From: a virus
Length of the DNA: 40,513 bases
Direction: 5' to 3' (one strand)
IMG/VR virus record: IMGVR_UViG_3300035682_000077
Location: 1-40,513 of that record
The number at the start of each line of letters is the position of its first letter. Position 1 is the first letter of the stretch. Made by a program: the position numbers and the translations under genes. The notes under the pieces are model-generated. The model was given only the letters and a program-made list of their open reading frames with translations. It did no database searches and had not been told where the DNA came from. Below, one piece after another: positions 1 to 7,243 of the stretch.

Positions 1-185
1 CCAGGATTTGTTAATTGAGATACCCAACTTCTGGTACCACCAGTGGTTGATGCAAGAACATATCCATTAGCCGCTGGAATTCCTAAATTAGGTTCTGAGT
101 CTTGAGGGGCCAACCATTGATATCTATCTAATGGGACATCAGTAGGTAAGGTAGTTTGAACTCGTCCGGATAGTAACTTAGCCAT
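1..185 (-). CDS. Partial structural-type protein, N-terminal end only
   Basis: The first 61 codons of a leftward gene that runs off the window edge. It starts at ATG 185-183, which overlaps the TAA of the upstream 171-aa gene by one base, the translational-coupling layout common here. The visible residues begin MAKLLSGRVQTTLPTDVP and include a Gly/Thr-rich stretch (ASTTGGTRSW). I recognise no domain in the visible part. Its position after two tail/fibre-type genes and one small structural-type gene suggests a virion protein. That is inference from context only. Confidence 0.6.
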   Translation of the reverse strand, partial: MAKLLSGRVQTTLPTDVPLDRYQWLAPQDSEPNLGIPAANGYVLASTTGGTRSWVSQLTNP

Positions 186-700
186 TATGGTACAAATACT
201 CCGATATTTTGACTTGCTGGTGAAAGATCAGCCGAAACTATTACGTCAAATGTATTTGGAGCACTAGCCATAACTTGTAATTGATCCCCATCATCAGCGA
301 TAGGTTCACGTTTTAGTAAACTTCTTCCTTGAAGGGGTATATACGCTGTATCTCCAGCTGGAACAACTGCTCGTCCAACATTAATTATATCACCATCTTG
401 AGTTAAAATTTGACAATCAAGATATGCTTCTGTTACACTTTTATTTGTCACACTAAGTGGAGTTAAAAAGAATATCTGTCCTGGAAGAATAGCTCTAGCT
501 GGATCATCCGGATCACGAGTTTCATATTGTTCAGAAGGATCAGGAACACTATAGTCTGGTGCATTGGCACCAAAACCAGTGTAGGGTCCAACTGGACCAA
601 CTGTGGTAAAAACTGAATCAGACACATCTATTGAGTAAAGATTTTCTGGATAACCAGTAGATGGTGTACGACAATAAATTCTATTCGGTTTGGCTGGCAT
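185..700 (-). CDS. Virion-type protein of unknown function (171 aa)
   Basis: I do not recognise this protein. It is rich in Pro, Gly, Asp and beta-branched residues, has no membrane segment or cysteine cluster, and reads like a small beta-rich virion protein. The middle has a D/P-rich stretch (ETRDPDDPAR) followed by hydrophobic strands (IFFLTPLSVTN, AYLDCQILTQDGD). It lies in a leftward run after two tail/fibre-type genes, 14 bases beyond the end of the 553-aa gene, and its stop overlaps the next start. A structural role is inferred from neighbourhood and composition. It could be a baseplate, neck or fibre-associated component. Confidence 0.6.
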   Translation of the reverse strand: MPAKPNRIYCRTPSTGYPENLYSIDVSDSVFTTVGPVGPYTGFGANAPDYSVPDPSEQYETRDPDDPARAILPGQIFFLTPLSVTNKSVTEAYLDCQILTQDGDIINVGRAVVPAGDTAYIPLQGRSLLKREPIADDGDQLQVMASAPNTFDVIVSADLSPASQNIGVFVP

Positions 701-714
701 GACTTAAATCCTTG

Positions 715-2376
715 TTAAAAATTACTAAATGCAATAGCTGATTTCGTGGCAATTCTGCCAACTGCTTGATCAAATGGTGGTCCACTTAGTTCTCCAGTAT
801 CAGCACTAATTTTCATACCACCAACAAATAGAGCAGAACCTTGATCATCTTGACCACTAGCAATAACTAATCCATCATCTACTTCTATAATACTACCCTC
901 AATTGTTGTTCTATTAAACGCTGGAGGAATTTTAGTTAATGCAACACCAGATGAAACTGCAGTCCATGTATGTCCAATAGCAGTAATAGTTGATGGTTGA
1001 GTTCTTATAGTTGGAGTAAGTGTGGTTGTGTTTAAAGCTACAATTAAAGCGTTAATAATGCCTGCTGCTTCTGCATCAACATCTACAAGTGCTATCATTT
1101 GATCACGCATATTGTCCCACGAAAACAAAAAAGCATCTAATTTATCCGGATCAATAATTGATACACCAAGCGTATCATAAAAACCTTTTGCAAAATTTTC
1201 CATTGGGATTTGATCTGCAGACTGAAGAACCCAAATCATACATTGTAAAAAGTTTGCCGCATCTTCTCTTGTATATAATTCATCTGTAGGTGTCCATCCA
1301 TAATTATATACTTGACCAGTAGCTGGATCAATTGTAGTACTTAAAGCAATCCACATATCATCAATAATTGTATCAGTTGCGGCAATAATTGCAGTTGCAG
1401 CAACTGGCTTAAGAACTAAAGTAACACCAATTACACTAGTTGGAAAAATAATATTTCTTTTACCCTCTGCCCACATGGTATAGTCACCAAACTGTGTACT
1501 ACATGCAGATAGAATAATTTGACCACCCGATAGTGCTAAAAAGTGTTTGTGTGCCCATAAACTAATAGCGTTAACAGCGTTAACTAATCCACCATTCTTT
1601 GCACAATATCCAATACCATTAGCCACAACAGGTGTTGCACCCCAAGTCATTATGTTAGGGAATATACTATACGGAGAAATAATCGCGGCGTCTGCTAACG
1701 CAACACCAGATCCACGAGTAACAAATGGATTTCCAAGTAAAGGATCTAGTGGTGGTGGTACAGTACCCCAAGTAGGAATTGTTCTTACCGCAATTTTATG
1801 AGCATAAGGTACACGACGAATCACCGCTCCTGGGCGAAATGAAACCGCAAATCCTTCAGTTGGATCATCTAAACTATCTAATCTCCATCCTTCAAATACA
1901 ATACCCTCAATGAAACATCCACTACCCATGCGAAATTGATTTGTTTCTTCATATCCAACAACAGGACGTAAAAAAACACTACGATGAACTGAACGAATAA
2001 TCGTTTCATCTGGCATGTCTAAATGACCCTGTGAATAATATATACCAGCACCAACATCAATTAATGTTATTGCATATGGATCTTCTATCTTTCTAGCCTC
2101 TGCTATTGATAATGCTCTTTCAAATGTAGCTACAGAGTTATTCAATGTGGTACCATCATTGGCATCATCACCAGTAGGATATGTTTGTATAAAAATAGTA
2201 TTGGCAACTGGTAGATCAACACCAATTTCATCAATTCTATCTGTAGTACCATCATTAACTTTAAAATAAACTTTTGCATCACGATAGTTTACCGCTAATT
2301 CACCATACACCAGATCACTGAGAGTTGGTACACTATCTAGTGTACCTTTGTTTTTAAGTATAATTGTATTTGCCAT
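715..2376 (-). CDS. Tail fibre / tail-associated structural protein (553 aa)
   Basis: The N-terminus (about residues 5-40) carries a phrase typical of phage tail-fibre and tropism-type proteins: LSDLVYGELAVNYRDAKVYFK. The body (about 60-330) looks like stacked beta strands with many Gly and Asn turns (FIEGIVFEGW, ISPYSIFPN, GGQIILSACSTQFGDY), consistent with a beta-helix shaft. A helical stretch follows near 370-440. I place the start at ATG 2376 rather than at an upstream in-frame TTG (2385), because GGAGG lies 12 bases before the ATG. The stop of the preceding gene is at 2381-2379, so the two cistrons are nearly fused. Which fibre it is cannot be said. Confidence 0.7.
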   Translation of the reverse strand: MANTIILKNKGTLDSVPTLSDLVYGELAVNYRDAKVYFKVNDGTTDRIDEIGVDLPVANTIFIQTYPTGDDANDGTTLNNSVATFERALSIAEARKIEDPYAITLIDVGAGIYYSQGHLDMPDETIIRSVHRSVFLRPVVGYEETNQFRMGSGCFIEGIVFEGWRLDSLDDPTEGFAVSFRPGAVIRRVPYAHKIAVRTIPTWGTVPPPLDPLLGNPFVTRGSGVALADAAIISPYSIFPNIMTWGATPVVANGIGYCAKNGGLVNAVNAISLWAHKHFLALSGGQIILSACSTQFGDYTMWAEGKRNIIFPTSVIGVTLVLKPVAATAIIAATDTIIDDMWIALSTTIDPATGQVYNYGWTPTDELYTREDAANFLQCMIWVLQSADQIPMENFAKGFYDTLGVSIIDPDKLDAFLFSWDNMRDQMIALVDVDAEAAGIINALIVALNTTTLTPTIRTQPSTITAIGHTWTAVSSGVALTKIPPAFNRTTIEGSIIEVDDGLVIASGQDDQGSALFVGGMKISADTGELSGPPFDQAVGRIATKSAIAFSNF

Positions 2377-2378
2377 TA

Positions 2379-2729
2379 TTACCAAGTACCTCCGTCTATA
2401 ATAGCGCCGTCTATTTCAGTTGCCACAATTGTACCAACAACGGTTAAAGTATTAGTTCCGTTAGTCCAAGTGAAATTATTTGAACCAGCAAGAGCCCCAT
2501 TCTCATTATATTGAACTTCAGTATCATCACCAGCAGCCTCAATTTCAATAGTACTATATTGAGTTAATACTTCTGTATTGTCTGGGTTGGGACCAATAAC
2601 GTTTGGATCGTTACCAATGAATAACTGATATGTGTCGGTAGCCCAGCCGAATTCCCCAACTGAAAGTTGAGGAAGCTGATCTATATTACCACTTCTTACT
2701 TGTATTTTTGAAATCTGTATGATTGACAT
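2379..2729 (-). CDS. Small tail-fibre-like protein with tropism-determinant-type N-terminus (116 aa)
   Basis: The opening phrase (ISKIQVRSGNIDQLPQLSVGE then FGWATDTYQLFIG) is the motif found at the start of many fibre and tropism-determinant proteins of T4-like marine phages. Here it is followed by a short beta-rich tail ending in a repeated ID-Gly pattern (ATEIDGAIIDGGTW). At 116 aa it is far shorter than a whole fibre, so it may be an adaptor, or a head domain separated from its shaft. It is the first cistron after late-promoter motifs at 2753-2760 and 2734-2739. The second ends only 4 bases before the ATG. Confidence 0.65.
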   Translation of the reverse strand: MSIIQISKIQVRSGNIDQLPQLSVGEFGWATDTYQLFIGNDPNVIGPNPDNTEVLTQYSTIEIEAAGDDTEVQYNENGALAGSNNFTWTNGTNTLTVVGTIVATEIDGAIIDGGTW

Positions 2730-2733
2730 AGTA

Positions 2734-2739
2734 TATTTA
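2734..2739 (-). promoter_or_regulatory. Late-type TAAATA motif 4 bp from the start codon
   Basis: TAAATA followed by TACT and then the ATG at 2729. If used, the transcript would be leaderless. A fuller GATAAATA lies 14 bp further upstream, so this copy may instead be a chance AT-rich match. Confidence 0.35.
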
Positions 2740-2752
2740 CCATATTATATAC

Positions 2753-2760
2753 TATTTATC
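2753..2760 (-). promoter_or_regulatory. Late promoter GATAAATA
   Basis: GATAAATA followed by GTATATAATATGG, in the 70-bp gap before the tail genes. It is one base different from the T4 late consensus TATAAATA. It would drive the tail/fibre operon leftward with a leader of about 17 bases. Confidence 0.7.
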
Positions 2761-2799
2761 ATTGTCACACTATAACCATTTGGATTTTACATTTAGATT

Positions 2800-3516
2800 T
2801 TATCCAAATTTACTATAATATTCTTCTACTCGTTTCCACCACAATGATCTAAAATGTTCAAATTCATTACCTTCTAATATGAATTCTTGATAAATTGGTA
2901 TACCAACCATCAATCCCTGTTCATCTTCATCAGGTTTTACACACATCATGATTACACCTTTTTTAATATTTGTATTGTGTATTTCATTATGTGCTTCAGC
3001 ATAAGCACAAAGTTGTATAAAATAATCGTCAATCCATTCACGTTTCTTTGGTTTATTAGATTGTTTAAAGTCAATGATACTTTCATTAGTAAGATGACGA
3101 CCAACACAATCAGTAGTACCTGCATATATTTTTGGGAAATATAATGAAACTTCTACACCCCAATATTCATCACAGTTAACTAAACCTTGTTTAATAACAC
3201 TATCAGCCATGGCATGACTTGAACGATGAAATGGATTCTTTGGTTGATCACTTAATGCTCCATTTTTTACAAAGTTCTCTAAGTATGTATGCATCTTAGT
3301 ACCACGATTAGCGGCATCAGTAGTAATTTTCTGAGCCTTTTCTGTACCAACTCTTTTTCTCCACTCATTAAGAGCTTGTTTTTTCTCTTTGGGTTCGGTG
3401 GCTGATAAGATTGTAGTTACTGATGGTACTCTAGATTTATCTGGAGTATTATATTGACGAGCGCCATTAACATTTTCTCTTGTCAATGATTCATATTGAA
3501 ATTTTGGAATGTACAT
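2800..3516 (-). CDS. PD-(D/E)XK exonuclease (Cas4/RecB-like, 238 aa)
   Basis: The conserved core of RecB/Cas4-family nucleases is readable. A helix has G-x-x-x-H (RGTKMHTYLE, about 71-80). Glu122 sits in GVEVSLYF, Asp136 in AGTTDCVG, and Asp149-Phe-Lys151 in SIIDFKQS. The QLxxYAxA motif is at about 168-175 (QLCAYAEA). These are the metal-binding and catalytic residues of the fold, and no Fe-S cysteine cluster is seen. Likely role: DNA end processing in phage recombination or replication, or host DNA degradation. It has its own sigma70-type promoter, with the -10 box only 5 bases before the ATG. It stands alone between a structural operon and the tail genes. Confidence 0.8.
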   Translation of the reverse strand: MYIPKFQYESLTRENVNGARQYNTPDKSRVPSVTTILSATEPKEKKQALNEWRKRVGTEKAQKITTDAANRGTKMHTYLENFVKNGALSDQPKNPFHRSSHAMADSVIKQGLVNCDEYWGVEVSLYFPKIYAGTTDCVGRHLTNESIIDFKQSNKPKKREWIDDYFIQLCAYAEAHNEIHNTNIKKGVIMMCVKPDEDEQGLMVGIPIYQEFILEGNEFEHFRSLWWKRVEEYYSKFG

Positions 3517-3521
3517 GAGCT

Positions 3522-3550
3522 ATTATAGTTAATTGACTACTAATAGTCAA
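3522..3550 (-). promoter_or_regulatory. Sigma70-type promoter for the exonuclease
   Basis: TTGACT (550-545 of the 3-kb block), a 17-bp spacer, then TATAAT (3527-3522). Five bases separate TATAAT from the ATG at 3516, so the transcript is probably leaderless. Confidence 0.8.
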
Positions 3551-3552
3551 TT
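3531..3552 (-). terminator. Hairpin overlapping a promoter -35 box
   Basis: A perfect 9-bp inverted repeat (AATTGACTA/TAGTCAATT, 4-base loop) lies just after the stop of the 116-aa gene at 3565 and contains the -35 box of the exonuclease promoter. There is no clear U-run, so termination is uncertain. The shared position may couple upstream read-through and promoter use. Confidence 0.4.
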
Positions 3553-3564
3553 ATTTTGGATGTA

Positions 3565-3915
3565 TTAATCACGAGCTTTGGCTGCACGTTGAGCCATTTT
3601 GTCTAATGTACCAGTAGTATCATCTGGTTCTTCAATTTCACTACTATAATCAGAATCACCTTTGAATACAACCTCATTACCTTTTACATCAGTAATAAGA
3701 TTACTCAATGGTGGACTCTGTATCATTTCACGAAATTGTTCTTCACTGACAGATATACCGTTTTTAGATAAAATAGATAATAATGCAGTTAAAGAAAAAG
3801 GTTTTTTAGTAGCAGTATCTTTGAGTCTTCCATGCAACTGACTGATAATAGCAGTCAGTTTAACTTGCATGGAATTATCTTCTACATCTTCACGAATGAA
3901 TTCAGATGATCTCAC
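3565..3915 (-). CDS. Unknown late protein, probable GTG start (116 aa)
   Basis: I do not recognise a family. The core reads as a small helical domain (about residues 12-85, with phrases SLTALLSILSKNGISVSEEQ and LSNLITDVKGNEVVFKG), then a short acidic/Thr tail. The open frame extends upstream to 4017, but that part overlaps the end of the 232-aa gene. I choose GTG 3915-3913, separated by one base from the upstream TAA (3919-3917), with AGAGAG about 10 bases before it. Alternatives are ATG 3951, ATG 3870, or a +1 frameshift joining the two genes. Its place in a late operon suggests a virion or assembly role. Confidence 0.6.
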   Translation of the reverse strand: MRSSEFIREDVEDNSMQVKLTAIISQLHGRLKDTATKKPFSLTALLSILSKNGISVSEEQFREMIQSPPLSNLITDVKGNEVVFKGDSDYSSEIEEPDDTTGTLDKMAQRAAKARD

Positions 3916-3916
3916 T

Positions 3917-4615
3917 TTAGCGAAGCTCTCTGCCTGCAGATCCAATTTCATCAGTTTCATCTGATGATAAGTCAGGCATTTCTTCTGGTTCTGGAACATC
4001 CATGGAAGTTTCATCACCCATACCTAAATCAGCATCCATTTCACCATCTTCAAGTCCAGCATCAAAAGCCTCTGGTGCCTCGGCTGATCCAGTACCAGTT
4101 ATTTGACCAAGATTACTAGTTAAATCTGACTTGGCAGTTGACAATGATTGTAACAGTGTTGTCAAACATTGACTAGTAGATTGATTGTATGATTCACTTT
4201 CTGCTGTACCAATTTCGTTTGAAATTCCGTTAACAACAGCGGGTAATTCTTCAGCATTCATCTTTGAAACTTGTTCAATCATTTTTTGAATCTGATCAAC
4301 TAAGTCTTGAGCTGCTAGAATAACTTGTGATTTTTCAACTTCTTCGTTTTCAACTACAATAGATGTTTGAACTCTAATGTCTTGATAATGATTGCTTAAC
4401 ATTTGTTCCATCATAACTAATTTTAGATAAGATGGTGATGTTTGTGCAACACTACCACTACGGCGTGCTTCTTTTAATAACCCAGTAACACGATTAAGCA
4501 TTAAACGAGTTTTTTTCTGATTCATTTTATTTAAATCAAGATCAACTTCAAAATGCTCTTTAAGAGCTTTTTTAGTTAGAGCGGTTTTACTTCCCTGAAA
4601 TTCCATTAAGTTCAT
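3917..4615 (-). CDS. Helical protein with acidic C-terminus, possible head/scaffold component (232 aa)
   Basis: Residues 1-140 are predicted helical (FQGSKTALTKKALKEHF, NQKKTRLMLNRVTGLLKEARR, LKLVMMEQMLSNHYQ). The last 60 residues are very acidic and rich in Met, Pro and Gly (GDETSMDVPEPEEMPDLSSDE). A helical core with an acidic tail is common in prohead core or scaffold proteins, but I cannot name a T4 equivalent. The ATG at 4615 is preferred over upstream ATG 4642 because AAGGA stands 8 bases before it. The start lies 28 bases inside the preceding gene. A GATAAATA late motif at 4657-4664 gives this gene its own late transcript. Confidence 0.65.
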   Translation of the reverse strand: MNLMEFQGSKTALTKKALKEHFEVDLDLNKMNQKKTRLMLNRVTGLLKEARRSGSVAQTSPSYLKLVMMEQMLSNHYQDIRVQTSIVVENEEVEKSQVILAAQDLVDQIQKMIEQVSKMNAEELPAVVNGISNEIGTAESESYNQSTSQCLTTLLQSLSTAKSDLTSNLGQITGTGSAEAPEAFDAGLEDGEMDADLGMGDETSMDVPEPEEMPDLSSDETDEIGSAGRELR

Positions 4616-5075
4616 TTTTAATTTCCTTGTTATGACAGACATTCGCCAATTTATAGTATTTATCTATTTCGGCCATAATTCTCTTATGTTTTATATTGTC
4701 TCTTTGTAATTTATTAGTATATATTACGCTTTGACTATAATCTTTACAATTTTTCAATTTTAAATGTATTTGTTTTTCTACATTTACACTTGTTAATTGA
4801 CTATCCAATATTTTAATTCTATCTGATTCTAAAAACTTTCTATTATAATCTAATGTAATCCAGATCATTGCATGTTTCATTATATCAAATGTAAACTGTT
4901 CATTATCTCGTCTTCTTTGAACTACTATACCATTTGATTTTCTTGTTATACTGTATTTATTATATAATACATATTGATCATTGATTTTGATTATAATTTG
5001 ACTTAATAATTGTTCATATGTTCGTTCAACAATTTTTTCTAATTTACGATATGTCTTTTTTGTAGATTTTTTCAT
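4587..5075 (-). CDS. Conserved-type hypothetical, basic (162 aa)
   Basis: Not recognised by function. It is strongly basic at the N-terminus (MKKSTKKTYRKLEKI) and has no membrane segment. A central strand-rich part (DQYVLYNKYSITRKSNGIVVQRRRDN) is followed by helices with many Lys and Tyr. Its start overlaps the TGA of the 152-aa gene by 4 bases (ATGA), and its end overlaps the 232-aa gene. It is therefore the middle cistron of a late operon. A DNA- or head-associated role would fit the charge, but this is only an inference. Confidence 0.6.
   Translation of the reverse strand: MKKSTKKTYRKLEKIVERTYEQLLSQIIIKINDQYVLYNKYSITRKSNGIVVQRRRDNEQFTFDIMKHAMIWITLDYNRKFLESDRIKILDSQLTSVNVEKQIHLKLKNCKDYSQSVIYTNKLQRDNIKHKRIMAEIDKYYKLANVCHNKEIKNELNGISGK
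4657..4664 (-). promoter_or_regulatory. Late promoter GATAAATA inside the 162-aa gene
   Basis: GATAAATACT lies about 42 bases before ATG 4615, within the 3' end of the upstream reading frame (codons for K-Y-Y-K). It would add an internal late transcript for the 232-aa gene. Confidence 0.55.
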
Positions 5076-5530
5076 TTTAAAATCTCAAAATAAATATTAC
5101 GTTGTTCATCACTAATAGTCATTTGATTTGACAATTTAAATGTTTCTTCAAGTCTTAATATCATTGGTACTTGATTACAATCATCAGATAAACTACCAAG
5201 ATCATTTATACCATTATTAAAAACATCAGCATGATCTACTGAAAATGTAAAAGACCAAACATTTATTTTATTAATAGTTTTGTTATATGATTTTTCATAT
5301 AGATAACCAAAATTGAAATCTTTAAGATCATCAATATTTATTACTGTTAATTCACTTTCAGATATCTCTTCTGGTTGACTACGCATATTAATAATTTGTA
5401 ATATTGTTTCAAAATTACTTTGTTGACTGCGTTTTTTCATCTCATCTGCTGGGACGATTTCTGTATTCTTTTTTCTAAAATTAACATTGGTTTGAGTGAT
5501 ATCATACAATGTATAGCATTTGATTCTCAT
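5072..5530 (-). CDS. Conserved T4-like hypothetical (152 aa)
   Basis: The phrases KCYTLYDIT, RSQQSNFETILQIINMRSQPE and VWSFTFSVDHADVF recall, from memory, a conserved family of unknown function in T4-like marine phages (not checked). It is a soluble alpha/beta protein without obvious catalytic residues. The first candidate start is TTG 5533. ATG 5530 is preferred and sits 4 bases after a TCTAAATA late motif, so the mRNA may be leaderless. It is the first cistron of the operon 152 aa - 162 aa - 232 aa - 116 aa. Confidence 0.65.
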   Translation of the reverse strand: MRIKCYTLYDITQTNVNFRKKNTEIVPADEMKKRSQQSNFETILQIINMRSQPEEISESELTVINIDDLKDFNFGYLYEKSYNKTINKINVWSFTFSVDHADVFNNGINDLGSLSDDCNQVPMILRLEETFKLSNQMTISDEQRNIYFEILK

Positions 5531-5534
5531 CAAG

Positions 5535-5542
5535 TATTTAGA
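5535..5542 (-). promoter_or_regulatory. Late-type motif TCTAAATA next to a start codon
   Basis: TCTAAATA, then CTTG, then ATG at 5530. It follows directly after a terminator (5549-5576). The spacing implies a leaderless transcript. Confidence 0.55.
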
Positions 5543-5544
5543 AG

Positions 5545-5576
5545 AAAAAAAATCTCTTAAAAATTTAAGAGATTTT
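5545..5576 (-). terminator. Rho-independent terminator (leftward)
   Basis: A perfect 13-base inverted repeat (arms 5549-5561 and 5564-5576; core AAATCTCTTAAA) is followed on the minus strand by eight T. It ends the 82-aa / 439-aa / 25-aa operon. Confidence 0.8.
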
Positions 5577-5580
5577 AATA

Positions 5581-5658
5581 TTACGTTGGAGCGTATGGAT
5601 TACGTTTCCAATCACTATCAGTTGGTAGTTCTGGATATACTGGATAATCTATTTTCAT
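5581..5658 (-). CDS. Possible 25-residue peptide gene
   Basis: The ATG (5658-5656) overlaps the TGA of the 439-aa gene as ATGA. The frame encodes 25 residues (start [12 protein letters not shown], end [10 protein letters not shown]) and stops just before the terminator. The start overlap, Pro/Tyr/Trp-rich sequence and fit to the exact space before the terminator argue that it is translated, but the length is too short for certainty. It has no membrane segment. The function is unknown. Confidence 0.4.
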   Translation of the reverse strand: MKIDYPVYPELPTDSDWKRNPYAPT

Positions 5659-6974
5659 GGTATAGCATTAATTGTTGCTAATATTGCTTCAAGATCAGAC
5701 TTTAATAATTTAAGTTGATCTGGATCATTAAAATCTGTTCTATTAATTTTTCGAAGTAATTTTTTTCTATCTGTTTCTCTTTCAATAGAATCATCTGTTC
5801 CATCATGATCAATATCTGTAAATGATCCATATCCACCACTTTGTTTTTTACCTAATTTAGACCATGCCCATATGGTTTCCCATATTGAATCAACCAATTG
5901 ACTATTAATAGTTTTATTTTTTGCATATTCAGCATCAATTTTGTTGGCAATCATTTTAACATTGTTAGAATATGATGGATTGTTTACAAATCCTCGTGTT
6001 TGACCACGAACAAAATCTTGAACAAATTTGGATACAGATTCTGCTTCTGTTAACATACGACTTTCAACTACTCTACTGAATAATTTATATTGTTTATCTC
6101 TTGTTGATTCTTTAACCTTTGTCTCGGCATTCTTTGCGATTAACGTCTTATCATATTCTTCTTCAAAATCAAATTGAGCTTTCTCTGCCGCAGCAATTGC
6201 CTTCTCTTTGTTGTTTGATTTTGACATTTCTGCATTGAAGGCGGCCCATCCGGCGTCAGTTGATTTCTTTTTTAGATCATCCGCGGCCTGCTGTTTCGCT
6301 TTATTTTTTAGATCATCTTCTATGGATTTAGAAGTAGGAGCTGGCTTAGGCGATGGACTAGGAGCTGGTGATGGACTAGGAGCTGGCTTAGGAGCTGGAC
6401 TAGGGACTGGTGATGGACTTGGTGCTGACTTAGGCGATGGACTAGGCGATGGACTAGGGACTGGTGATGGACTTGGTGCTGGCTTAGGCGATGGACTAGG
6501 AGCTGGCTTAGGAGCTGGACTAGGGACTGGTGATGGACTAGGCGATGGACTAGGCGATGGACTAGGAGCTGGCTTAGGCGATGGACTAGGGACTGGTGAT
6601 GGACTTGGTGCTGGCGATGGACTAGGAGCTGGTGATGGACTAGGAGCTGGCTTAGGCGAAATGGCCGCAAGTTGTTTGGCTTTTCTCTGTTGAGCCAATT
6701 GTTGAGCGGCAGGACTATTCATAATATCTTTACCAGATTGTCCTAGTTGAGTAGTAGCAGATGTAGTTGTTGACGTAGAGGGTACGACTACTCCAGATTT
6801 AATCGCAGATTGTAACGAAGAAGATAATTGATTTAAAAAATCTTTACGACCATATTCTTTTATTTTTTCATCTCGCACTTTATTATTTTCATCTTTGGAT
6901 CTAAATTTACTAGCTATAGCTGAACCTAGACCCTCAGTAACATGTTTTGAGTTTGATAAATCACTGATTTTCAT
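5655..6974 (-). CDS. Proline-rich late protein with MKI-type N-terminus (439 aa)
   Basis: Three parts are visible. The N-terminus (1-100) begins [17 protein letters not shown] and continues as a charged helical region. Residues about 107-217 are an uninterrupted Pro-Ser/Ala/Lys repeat ([13 protein letters not shown] type), which should form a stiff extended linker. The C-terminus (about 220-439) is helical and charged, with [22 protein letters not shown] and an Asp-rich calcium-loop-like [10 protein letters not shown] (about 391-400). The start overlaps the TAA of the 82-aa gene (TAATG). It is expressed from the late promoter at 7227. The short MKI N-terminus resembles that of four other late proteins here, so it may be head-packaged. 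That is inference. Confidence 0.65.
   Translation of the reverse strand: MKISDLSNSKHVTEGLGSAIASKFRSKDENNKVRDEKIKEYGRKDFLNQLSSSLQSAIKSGVVVPSTSTTTSATTQLGQSGKDIMNSPAAQQLAQQRKAKQLAAISPKPAPSPSPAPSPSPAPSPSPVPSPSPKPAPSPSPSPSPSPSPVPSPAPKPAPSPSPKPAPSPSPVPSPSPSPSPKSAPSPSPVPSPAPKPAPSPSPAPSPSPKPAPTSKSIEDDLKNKAKQQAADDLKKKSTDAGWAAFNAEMSKSNNKEKAIAAAEKAQFDFEEEYDKTLIAKNAETKVKESTRDKQYKLFSRVVESRMLTEAESVSKFVQDFVRGQTRGFVNNPSYSNNVKMIANKIDAEYAKNKTINSQLVDSIWETIWAWSKLGKKQSGGYGSFTDIDHDGTDDSIERETDRKKLLRKINRTDFNDPDQLKLLKSDLEAILATINAIP
6335..6655 (-). repeat. Short tandem repeats coding for a Pro-Ser linker
   Basis: About 320 bases of degenerate 6- and 12-base units (plus-strand words ggagctgg, ggcgatggac, gggactggtg) inside the 439-aa gene. 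All units keep the frame and code Pro-Ser, Pro-Ala or Pro-Lys pairs. The GC content is clearly above that of the surroundings. Such arrays can change length by slippage without frameshift, because the unit is a multiple of three. Confidence 0.85.
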
Positions 6975-7222
6975 TATTGACCTTTTGATCTTTTAAGACT
7001 TTTAGAAAACTTCTCTGTATCACGATTTTTAATCGCAATCAATAGTTTCTTTTCTAAAATTGCAGCCTGTTCTTCACTATAATTACGATCAATTACTTCA
7101 AGTAAATGAATAGCAGAATTGATGATATTGTTAGCACGAGATTCAATGATATGTGTGGTATCACGATTCTCAGCCACATATTCTAATTCTTCAAGAAGAC
7201 TACGAGTATTTTTTTTCATCAT
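6974..7222 (-). CDS. Small conserved-type helical protein (82 aa)
   Basis: A soluble, almost fully helical protein ([48 protein letters not shown]) ending in a basic tail. From memory, similar short proteins sit in this place in other T4-like phages, with no assigned function. ATG-ATG opens the frame at 7222. A GATAAATAC late motif ends 4 bases before it, so the message is probably leaderless. It is the first cistron of the operon with the proline-rich protein, which starts inside its stop codon. Confidence 0.65.
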   Translation of the reverse strand: MMKKNTRSLLEELEYVAENRDTTHIIESRANNIINSAIHLLEVIDRNYSEEQAAILEKKLLIAIKNRDTEKFSKSLKRSKGQ

Positions 7223-7226
7223 ACTG

Positions 7227-7234
7227 TATTTATC
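7227..7234 (-). promoter_or_regulatory. Late promoter GATAAATA, 4 bp from ATG
   Basis: GATAAATA then CAGT then ATG 7222. It marks a switch from the replication genes gp61/gp41 to a late operon. Confidence 0.7.
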
Positions 7235-7243
7235 TCAGAACTC

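Noticed and set aside
6335-6655. Regular short repeats that could suggest a CRISPR array
   Set aside because: Units are 6-12 bases, coding and without unique spacers of constant length.
6320-6670. A minus-strand open frame of His/Gln/Leu repeats
   Set aside because: It is a frame-shifted reading of the same repeat inside the 439-aa gene.
6208-6693. A long plus-strand open frame rich in Gly-Leu-Gly-Asp repeats
   Set aside because: It is the antisense reading of the Pro-Ser repeat; it has no ribosome site, and its low-complexity sequence follows from the repeat on the other strand.
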